From contig DASUUH010000123.1 of assembly GCA_036374175.1 (NCBI GenBank), forward strand, positions 62,001-126,000: a stretch of 64,000 nt of DNA. Direction: 5' to 3'. The stretch comes from JASLBX01 sp036374175 (GTDB lineage: Bacteria; Actinomycetota; Actinomycetes; Jiangellales; Jiangellaceae). Both the position numbers and the translations under genes were made by a program. How positions within the stretch are numbered: the first letter of the stretch is position 1; the number at the start of each line of letters is the position of its first letter. Below the pieces are notes generated by a model. That model worked only from the letters and a program-made list of their open reading frames with translations. It did no database searches and was not told the origin of the DNA. This document shows, in pieces, positions 16,990 to 23,078 of the stretch.

Positions 16990-17772
16990 TCAAGATGATC
17001 GACGGCCGGCGGCGCCGCGGTCGATCAAGTTGGCCAGTCCGTCGAGGATTCGCCCAAGACCGAAGCTGTAAGCATGGTCGGGGTGGAATGCTGCCCCGTG
17101 GGCCTGGCCGGCGGCGGTACCGACGCGGGTGGCCAGCGGGTATGCCGAGGGGTCCATGATGCGGCTCAGCAGTGGCTGGTTCGCGGCCCACCACTGCTCG
17201 TCGTCGCGCCGGCTCAACTGTTCCGCCGCGTGGACCTCCTCGGCAGCAAGGGCGGCGGTGCGGACGAACTGCAGAACCAGCGTGAGCGCCGCATCCATCT
17301 CGACATCGTCCAGTACGGTCCCATCGACGGCGGCGAGTTCATGCTCGTATTTGCCGAGGGCACCCGGGCCGAGCGGTGGTCGCACGGTGGAGATCGTGGC
17401 TGCCCACGGATGCGTGGCGAACAGGCTGCGATTGTCCGACGCGACGGCTTCGAGGCGGGCTCGCCAAGGCTTGCCTTCGAATGGCGTACGCGGCATCCGG
17501 ATGTAGGCATAGTCGAGCATCAAGTCGAGGAGTTCGGCCTTGCCGGGGACGTACGTGTAGAGCGTCATGGCGGCTACTCCCAGTTCCTGGGCCAGCCGGC
17601 GCATGGTCACTGCGTCAAGACCTTCGGCGTCCGCGACCGCTATTGCCTTCTGCACGATCGAGTCGATGGCCAGCCCTTGCTGCGGTCCTCGTCGGGAGGA
17701 CCGCAGCGGTTGACGCCATAACAGCAAGAGGGTGCGCGCCGGGTCGCCGGTGCCGCTCATGGATGTGGGCAC
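16990..17772 (-). CDS. TetR family regulator with TetR_C ligand-binding domain
   Basis: 260 residues. HTH at about 38-80 (EGLDAVTMRRLAQELGVAAMTLYTYV), which is the class-D-like TetR pattern, followed by a long TetR_C domain. The GTG at 17772 is placed seven bases after GGGGGG; ATG 17760 is an alternative. Divergent from the VOC gene across an 81-base gap with an ordered GTAC-repeat operator. It also converges with the DHA2 exporter, but the operator points to itself and the VOC gene as targets. Confidence 0.9.
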   Translation of the reverse strand: MPTSMSGTGDPARTLLLLWRQPLRSSRRGPQQGLAIDSIVQKAIAVADAEGLDAVTMRRLAQELGVAAMTLYTYVPGKAELLDLMLDYAYIRMPRTPFEGKPWRARLEAVASDNRSLFATHPWAATISTVRPPLGPGALGKYEHELAAVDGTVLDDVEMDAALTLVLQFVRTAALAAEEVHAAEQLSRRDDEQWWAANQPLLSRIMDPSAYPLATRVGTAAGQAHGAAFHPDHAYSFGLGRILDGLANLIDRGAAGRRSS

Positions 17773-17796
17773 AGTGGAACCCCCCTGGAACTAATA

Positions 17797-17825
17797 CCGT
17801 ACTATGTACGTTGTACGACGTACGG
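17797..17825. promoter_or_regulatory. Four-fold GTAC operator in TetR/VOC divergent region
   Basis: Within 29 bases, GTAC occurs four times at exactly seven-base steps (17799, 17806, 17813, 17820), bounded by CCGTAC and GTACGG, so the whole is dyad-symmetric. The arrangement suits two overlapping dimers of the divergent TetR protein and would control both genes. Confidence 0.65.
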
Positions 17826-17853
17826 ACATGCTTTCTCTAGTCTAGGAGGCTCC

Positions 17854-18246
17854 TTGAACATCACCGCGTCGGCCATCTCCCTCAACGTCGAGGACGTCGC
17901 TGCCTCAGCTGCCTTTCTGCAGAAACATTTCGGATTCAGCCGGGACATGTCGGCGGACGGCTTCGTGTCACTGTCCCGTCCAGACGCGGGCTTCAACGTG
18001 ATCTTTTTGCGAACCGGACTGGAGAGCTTCCGGCCCGATTACATGCGCGACACCAGCGCAGCCGGCCTGCTCGTCGCCTTTGTGGTCGACGACATCGATG
18101 GCGAATACCGGCGACTGCAGACCGAGGGCGTGCAGATCACCACGCCGCTACAGACCGAACCATGGGGCGAGCGGTTCTTCCAGGTCGCAGATCCCAACGG
18201 GGTGATCATCCAGCTCGTGCAATGGGTCGCCGAGCCGGTGGGATGA
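17854..18246 (+). CDS. VOC superfamily protein (glyoxalase/bleomycin-resistance fold)
   Basis: 130 residues, one two-repeat VOC domain: ISLNVEDVAASAAFLQKHFGF at the start and GERFFQVADPNGVIIQLVQW at the end, the latter with the conserved Glu position replaced by Gln (VIIQLVQW). TTG 17854 is used because AGGAGG (17844-17849) lies four bases before it and no nearer ATG exists. Could be a binding/sequestration protein or lyase; regulated by the divergent TetR by inference. Confidence 0.85.
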   Translation: MNITASAISLNVEDVAASAAFLQKHFGFSRDMSADGFVSLSRPDAGFNVIFLRTGLESFRPDYMRDTSAAGLLVAFVVDDIDGEYRRLQTEGVQITTPLQTEPWGERFFQVADPNGVIIQLVQWVAEPVG

Positions 18247-18250
18247 CTCT

Positions 18251-18269
18251 CGCTCGCCGCAGGCGAGCG
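18251..18269. terminator. Hairpin between convergent VOC and HxlR genes
   Basis: Perfect 8-base stem CGCTCGCC / GGCGAGCG with a 3-base loop, five bases after the VOC stop and nine before the HxlR stop at 18278. No U-tract; a bidirectional terminator is the likely role. Confidence 0.5.
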
Positions 18270-18277
18270 CCGCGGAG

Positions 18278-18661
18278 CTATACCTCCGCCGGTGTGTCGA
18301 CGATCTCGTCGGCGTTGGCGACAATCCATTCCATGAGTGGAATGAGAAGAGCGACGACCTCCTCGCCGCGAGGTGTGAGGCTGTAATCGACGCGGGGAGG
18401 TATCACCGGTTTCGCGTCTCTGTGCACGAAGCCGTCGCGCTCGAGGGTCTGCAGCGTTTGGGCGAGCATCTTCTCGCTGATGCCGTCGGCGCGCCGGCGC
18501 AGTTGACTCCACCGCAGCGTCCCTTGCGACAACGCGATCAGAATCAGGACGCCCCACCGGCTCGTGACGTGATCGAGCACGATCCGGCTGGGGCATCCCG
18601 CGGGCGGCACGCCGTTGCTAAAGGTCTCGAACAAGCTTGTGGCCTGGGAACTCACCTTCAC
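18278..18661 (-). CDS. HxlR/DUF24 family redox-type regulator (QorR-like)
   Basis: 127 residues, winged helix of the HxlR family with the single conserved N-terminal cysteine (GCPSR, Cys23) used for thiol sensing in this family; core RWGVLILIALSQGTLRWSQL and GISEKMLAQTLQTLERDGF. Divergent from an NmrA-like NAD(P)H reductase. The same pairing (HxlR-type QorR with quinone oxidoreductase) is described in Corynebacterium. GTG 18661 is the start, though GTG 18655 is possible. An operator-like dyad lies just upstream. Confidence 0.88.
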   Translation of the reverse strand: MKVSSQATSLFETFSNGVPPAGCPSRIVLDHVTSRWGVLILIALSQGTLRWSQLRRRADGISEKMLAQTLQTLERDGFVHRDAKPVIPPRVDYSLTPRGEEVVALLIPLMEWIVANADEIVDTPAEV

Positions 18662-18664
18662 GCT

Positions 18665-18689
18665 AGTACCTTACTTTGAAGTGGGTACT
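18665..18689. promoter_or_regulatory. HxlR operator-like dyad
   Basis: AGTACC (18665-18670) and GGTACT (18684-18689) are inverted repeats 13 bases apart; nested in them is ACTTTGAAGT (18673-18682), itself a palindrome. The site begins four bases upstream of the HxlR start, fitting autorepression and control of the divergent reductase. Confidence 0.55.
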
Positions 18690-18765
18690 GTCGCCTGGGA
18701 AGCTCACTGGTCAGCGGCGAGTTGGGCAGGGCAAAGCTCGTCAAATGAAGGGAGCCCGAGGAACC

Positions 18766-19623
18766 ATGCCCATCGTCGTTACCGGAGCGACCGGCCACCT
18801 CGGCCGGCTGGTCGTGGCGGAGTTGTTGGCCCGCGGCGTACCCGCGAACGAAGTCGTTGCGACCGGCCGTCGAATCGAGAAGATCAAGGACCTCGCGGAT
18901 CGTGGTGTGCAGACCCGGTCCATCGACTATGACGACCCGGACAGCCTGCGGGCGGCATTCGCCGGCGCCGACAAGGTCCTGCTCATTTCCGGCAGTGAGG
19001 TCGGCAAGCGGGTGACCCAGCACAAGAACGCCATTGGAGCCGCTGCCGAGGCCAGCGTCGGGCTCCTGGTCTACACGAGCATCGCCGGCGCCGACCGCAC
19101 CTCGATCCGCCTGGCAGACGATCACCGTGCGACTGAGCAGGCGCTGTCTGCGGCCGGTTTGCCGGTAACGCTGCTGCGGAACAGCTGGTACCTGGAGAAC
19201 TACACCGGGCAGATGCCGGTGTATCTCGAGCACGGCGCCATTGTGGGCTGTGCCGGCGACGGGCAGGTGAGTGCGGCGACCCGGGCGGATTATGCAGCGG
19301 CTGCTGCCGCTGTGCTGGCGACCGACGGGCACGCGGGCCGTACCTACGAGCTCGGCGGCGATACGGCGTTCAGCATGGCCGAGCTTGCAGCGGTCGTCTC
19401 GGAGCTCTCGGGCCGGCAGGTCGAGTATCGTGATCTTGCCGAGCAGGATTACGCGGCGGTACTGACGAGCGCGGGGTTGCCGGCGCCATATGCCGCGGCG
19501 CTCGCCCAGTCCGATCGTGGCTTGGCACGCGGCGATCTGCGCGTCGAAACGGGAGACCTGAGCCGGCTTGCCGGCCGCACGACGACCTCGATGCGCGAGG
19601 CGGTCGCGGCGGCGCTGCGATAG
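18766..19623 (+). CDS. NmrA-like NAD(P)-binding quinone oxidoreductase (QOR2-like)
   Basis: 285 residues, atypical short-chain dehydrogenase. Nucleotide site VTGATGHLGRLV at residues 4-15. LRNSWYLENY and the C-terminal AELAAVVSELSGRQVEYRDL match the NmrA/QOR2 family, which reduces quinones with NADPH. ATG 18766 follows GAGGAA; longer in-frame starts run through the operator and are rejected. Likely target of the divergent HxlR sensor. Confidence 0.88.
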   Translation: MPIVVTGATGHLGRLVVAELLARGVPANEVVATGRRIEKIKDLADRGVQTRSIDYDDPDSLRAAFAGADKVLLISGSEVGKRVTQHKNAIGAAAEASVGLLVYTSIAGADRTSIRLADDHRATEQALSAAGLPVTLLRNSWYLENYTGQMPVYLEHGAIVGCAGDGQVSAATRADYAAAAAAVLATDGHAGRTYELGGDTAFSMAELAAVVSELSGRQVEYRDLAEQDYAAVLTSAGLPAPYAAALAQSDRGLARGDLRVETGDLSRLAGRTTTSMREAVAAALR

Positions 19624-19635
19624 GCAGAGAACGCG

Positions 19636-19671
19636 GGTACGGCGGGCGAGGTCGGCGCCACCCGCCGTACC
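19636..19671 (+). terminator. Terminator hairpin after NmrA-like gene
   Basis: Arms GGTACGGCGGG (19636-19646) and CCCGCCGTACC (19661-19671) pair perfectly, 13 bases after the stop codon, loop 14 bases. No strong U-run follows, as is common in actinobacteria. Confidence 0.6.
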
Positions 19672-19755
19672 GCTCTATGCGGATTTCCCCGCCGGCTTGC
19701 CTTCAACCAGCCTTCTGGCAGGCCGGGGGTCACAGCCCAGCGGACGAAGCAAATA

Positions 19756-19770
19756 TGTGACGCACGTCAC
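19756..19770. promoter_or_regulatory. Crp-like palindrome
   Basis: TGTGACGCACGTCAC (19756-19770) approximates the TGTGA-N6-TCACA consensus bound by Crp/GlxR-type regulators; GTGAC-GCAC-GTCAC is a perfect dyad. It lies about 110 bases upstream of the TetR gene at 19878. Could be chance. Confidence 0.3.
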
Positions 19771-19784
19771 GTCGCCCAGTGGGA

Positions 19785-19810
19785 CTACCGGGGAGTGGCT
19801 CCCCGTTTAG
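19785..19810. promoter_or_regulatory. Distal TetR operator-like palindrome
   Basis: Imperfect dyad: CTACCGGGGAG, a short centre, CTCCCCGTTTAG. It is a diverged copy of the perfect palindrome 15 bases downstream (CTA..CGGGGA / TCCCCG..TAG). Confidence 0.5.
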
Positions 19811-19824
19811 TTGAGTGTTCGGAG

Positions 19825-19851
19825 CTAACCGGGGAGAAGTTCCCCGGTTAG
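19825..19851. promoter_or_regulatory. Proximal TetR operator palindrome
   Basis: Perfect 11-base arms CTAACCGGGGA and TCCCCGGTTAG around a 5-base centre, 26 bases before ATG 19878. Probable binding site for the TetR protein it precedes, controlling the regulator-exporter operon. Confidence 0.6.
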
Positions 19852-19877
19852 CACATCGGAGCACTGAGGAGAAGTTG

Positions 19878-20528
19878 ATGGGCGCCGACGTTGCGACTGT
19901 CGAGTCGCGCCACCGTCCACGGGCAGATGCGCTGCGAAACCGCGAGCGGATCATCGCCGCGGCCCGCGACGCATTTCTCGAGACCGGGCCCGACGTCGCG
20001 CTCGATGCAATTGCTCACCGGGCAGGGGTGGGCAACGCGACTCTGTACCGGCATTTCGCCGATCGCGACGAACTTGTGCTGGCTATCGCGCTATCGGCGA
20101 TCGACCGTGTCATCGCTCACGCGGATCTCGCCCTTGCCGAGGAGCCTGATGCGTTCGAAGCATTGCGCCGGTTCACCCTCAAGGCTGCCGATGAGCGGAT
20201 CGGATCGCTGTCCGCGGTCTTCTGCGGCATCGTCGAACCGTCCGACCCCCGGGTAGTCGACGCCCGGGTTAGATTCGAGGCGGCCGTTGATCGGGTGATG
20301 GAGCATGCCCGTCGCGCCGGCCAGCTCCGTCCGGACGTCGAGCGCGGCGACCTCCTTGCCGCGATCACCCAACTGACCAGGCCTGTGCCCGGTACGACGT
20401 GCGGGCAGTTCGGCCCGTTCGTCCACCGCCATCTTTACATCTTCCTCGACGGTTTGCGTGCTCCCGCCAGGTCAACGCTGCCCGGCACGCCCGTCACTTT
20501 GGAGAGCTTGCGGCAGCGGATGTCGTAG
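19878..20528 (+). CDS. TetR/AcrR family regulator
   Basis: 216 residues; HTH at about residues 38-72 (DVALDAIAHRAGVGNATLYRHF), C-terminal domain of the common actinobacterial type with VFCGIVEPSDPRVVDARVRFE. Ribosome site GAGGAG precedes ATG 19878. In an apparent two-gene operon with the exporter 44 bases downstream; two palindromes upstream are its likely operators. Ligand unknown. Confidence 0.9.
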   Translation: MGADVATVESRHRPRADALRNRERIIAAARDAFLETGPDVALDAIAHRAGVGNATLYRHFADRDELVLAIALSAIDRVIAHADLALAEEPDAFEALRRFTLKAADERIGSLSAVFCGIVEPSDPRVVDARVRFEAAVDRVMEHARRAGQLRPDVERGDLLAAITQLTRPVPGTTCGQFGPFVHRHLYIFLDGLRAPARSTLPGTPVTLESLRQRMS

Positions 20529-20572
20529 CCGCGAGTAAGCCCGGCAATTACTACGGATTGGTAAGCACACCC

Positions 20573-22096
20573 ATGTCTCAAACAAGTGAAATATCCCAAA
20601 GATCCCAGGTTGACCCACGGCGCTGGAGGGCCCTGGCCTTCATCGCAATCGCCCAGCTGATGGTGATTCTGGACGCAACGATCGTCAACATCGCCCTGCC
20701 CTCGGCTCAGGCGGATCTCGGAATCTCCGACGGCAACCGCCAATGGGTCATCACTGCATACGCACTCGCATTCGGCGGGCTACTGCTGCTGGGTGGCCGA
20801 ATCGCCGACATGTGGGGCCGTAAGAACACGTTCATGACTGGTCTGGTCGGGTTCGCGCTCGCGTCCGCGATCGGTGGCGCCGCGGTGAACGAGCTGATGC
20901 TTTTCGCGTCCCGGGCACTGCAGGGCGTGTTCGGCGCGTTGCTGGCCCCAGCAGCGTTGTCGTTGCTGGCGGTGATGTTCACCGAACCGAAGGAGCGAGC
21001 CAAAGCGTTCGGCATCTTCGGCGCCATCGCTGGCGGCGGAGCCGCTGTCGGGCTAACGCTGGGCGGCCTGCTGACCGAATACCTCGACTGGCGCTGGGTC
21101 TTCTACGTGAACATCCCGATCGCCGCCGTTGCCGTTGTCGGTGGAATGATCGAGATCCGCGAGCCCGCGGGTCGGAACCGGTCGCCGCTCGACATTCCGG
21201 GCGTGCTGCTCGGGACGTCGGGTCTGGTCGCCCTGGTGTACGGGTTCACCCGCGCGGAGTCCCACGGCTGGACTGAGAACCTGACCGTGACGATGTTCGC
21301 CGCGACGGCCGTCCTGCTGGTCGCCTTCGTGCTCGTGGAGCGCAGGGTCGCCGCGCCGCTGTTGCCGTTGCGGGTCGTTCTGGACCGTAACCGGGGTGGT
21401 GTCTACGCAGCACTCGGTCTGGCGATCATCGCGATGTTCGGGCTGTTCCTGTTCCTCACGTACTACCTGCAGATCGTGAAGGGTTACAGCCCCATCCGAG
21501 CCGGCGTGGCCTTCCTGCCCATGGTGGTCGGCATGGTCACTGGGTCGACTCAGATCGGTGCCCGACTGATGACGCGGGTACCCGCGCGGTACCTCATGAC
21601 TCCGGGCCTGCTGGTGGCCGCAACCGGCATGCTCCTGCTCACGCAGATCACACCGGACAGCTCGTACGCCGGGCTGATCCTCCCGGCCATCGTGCTGCTT
21701 GGGCTGGGCATGGGAACGACGTTCATGCCGGCTATGAGCCTGGCCACGTACGGAGTCGAGCCACGAGACGCCGGTATCGCATCGGCCATGATCAACACCT
21801 CGCAGCAGGTCGGCGGCGCGATCGGGGTGGCTCTGCTCAACACGATCGCGGCGAGCGCGACCACCACCTACGTGGCGGCCAACGCCGCCACGGCCGTCTC
21901 GCCGGAGTTGCTGCAGTTGGAGGCAATGGTGCACGGGTTTACATCCGCCATCTGGTGGGCGGTCGCAATCCTGGTTGGATCCGCGGCGCTGGCATTCCTG
22001 CTGGTGAACGCCGGGTCCCAAAGCCAGGTGCCGGAGTTCAGCGACGGGGACGAACTCGCCGGCGACGGCGAAGCCGCACCGGTGATCGCCCACTGA
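20573..22096 (+). CDS. MFS transporter, DHA2 (EmrB/QacA) family
   Basis: 507 residues, about 14 membrane helices: motif D1 LDATIVNIALPSAQADL, motif A GRIADMWGRKNTFMTG, motif C region FGAIAGGGAAVGLTLGGLL. The C-terminus is a short acidic tail. ATG 20573 chosen from the hydrophobic domain boundary; a longer in-frame extension overlaps the TetR gene. Drug or metabolite efflux, repressed by the upstream TetR by inference. Confidence 0.92.
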   Translation: MSQTSEISQRSQVDPRRWRALAFIAIAQLMVILDATIVNIALPSAQADLGISDGNRQWVITAYALAFGGLLLLGGRIADMWGRKNTFMTGLVGFALASAIGGAAVNELMLFASRALQGVFGALLAPAALSLLAVMFTEPKERAKAFGIFGAIAGGGAAVGLTLGGLLTEYLDWRWVFYVNIPIAAVAVVGGMIEIREPAGRNRSPLDIPGVLLGTSGLVALVYGFTRAESHGWTENLTVTMFAATAVLLVAFVLVERRVAAPLLPLRVVLDRNRGGVYAALGLAIIAMFGLFLFLTYYLQIVKGYSPIRAGVAFLPMVVGMVTGSTQIGARLMTRVPARYLMTPGLLVAATGMLLLTQITPDSSYAGLILPAIVLLGLGMGTTFMPAMSLATYGVEPRDAGIASAMINTSQQVGGAIGVALLNTIAASATTTYVAANAATAVSPELLQLEAMVHGFTSAIWWAVAILVGSAALAFLLVNAGSQSQVPEFSDGDELAGDGEAAPVIAH

Positions 22097-22106
22097 CCCC
22101 ACCCTG

Positions 22107-22207
22107 GTCGATCACGCACAGTGGTTCGACACGCCGTATGTCTTGTCGTGGCGGATGCCATGGCCGACGGGGATGACGGCGTGTCGAACCACTTGTGCGT
22201 TATCGAC
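22107..22207. repeat. Long intergenic inverted repeat (31-bp arms)
   Basis: Arms 22107-22137 and 22176-22207 pair over 31 bases with one mismatch and one bulge (inner sequence GTGGTTCGACACGCCGT). Loop 38 bases. It lies between two convergent genes (stops 22096 and 22217). Contains GATCA near the base. A bidirectional terminator is likely; the stem is far longer than needed. Confidence 0.75.
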
Positions 22208-22216
22208 GAGATTGGG

Positions 22217-22987
22217 TTACGGGACGACGATCTCGTAGCCCTCGTTTCGTAGGCCGGTGATGAGCGCGTCCAGGGCCGTGACCGTGTCAGACCGGTCGCC
22301 ACCACCGTCGTACAGCAGCACGATGTCACCGGGGACCACTTCATCGACGACGGTGTGCGAGATCGCCGTCACTCCCGGCTGTTCCCATCCGTAGGGATCC
22401 AGGCTCCAGCCCAGCGGGAGGTAGCCGAATGCGGCGGCGAGGTTGTTCACGTCGGTGCTGAAGCTTCCGCCCGGTGCGCGGAAGTACGGCACGTCGACCC
22501 CTGGCGCGGCCGCCTGGATGGCCCGGTCGAGGTCCTCACTGATCCCCTGACTACAAAGGGTGTGCCGGTCGTCGGCGATGCGGCGGATCAGATCAGGGTA
22601 TTCCCGCGCTTGCTCACCATTCACGCAGAAGATCGCCGGGACGTCGTGGCGGTCGAGGATATCCAGGATCTGCGGCGTGTAGGCAGGGTCCGGGCCGGAC
22701 GAGAATGTCAACGTCACGACCGGGTCGCCATCGCCGACCGTTGTGATTGCTCCGGCCATCGCCACGTCAGTAATGCCGCCATCGACCCTGGTTGGATACG
22801 CGCGCGGGTCTTGATCACCGTCCCGATCCGCATCCCAGTCCGAATCGGCATCCCAGTCTGTGTCGGCGTCCCAATCTCGGTCGGGTTCGGGCAGATCGAT
22901 ATCCACGCCCTCGAAATCCCCGGCTTGTGTGGCAACAATGATGCCGATGATCAAGCCGGTGATTACTGCTCCGGTTCCGTTGGCCAT
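22217..22987 (-). CDS. Degenerate polysaccharide deacetylase (NodB-fold pseudoenzyme)
   Basis: 256 residues: membrane anchor (about 5-22), an acidic DWDADxDWDADx repeat (37-57), then a NodB-fold domain (about 90-256). The fold is recognisable from VVTLTFSSGPDPAYTPQIL, FCVNGEQ, FRAPGGSFS and GDIVLLYDGG, but the catalytic TFDDGP is TFSSGP (Ser96, Ser97), the metal motif H-x3-H is reduced to RHTLCSQG, and the C-terminal LLHD histidine is Tyr. It therefore probably binds rather than deacetylates glycan. No stop or frameshift, so it is under coding constraint. Confidence 0.8.
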   Translation of the reverse strand: MANGTGAVITGLIIGIIVATQAGDFEGVDIDLPEPDRDWDADTDWDADSDWDADRDGDQDPRAYPTRVDGGITDVAMAGAITTVGDGDPVVTLTFSSGPDPAYTPQILDILDRHDVPAIFCVNGEQAREYPDLIRRIADDRHTLCSQGISEDLDRAIQAAAPGVDVPYFRAPGGSFSTDVNNLAAAFGYLPLGWSLDPYGWEQPGVTAISHTVVDEVVPGDIVLLYDGGGDRSDTVTALDALITGLRNEGYEIVVP

Positions 22988-23078
22988 GATGGTGCCCGCA
23001 GGTCGACTGTCAGCGAATGTCTACCCACGAGATCCACAAGGAAACCTCGGCGAGCGGCTGGTCCGGCGATCGACCAGG

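Noticed and set aside
21053..22102. Minus-strand ORF opposite the DHA2 exporter
   Set aside because: His/Gln/Arg-rich shadow with no motif; the plus strand has full MFS signatures.
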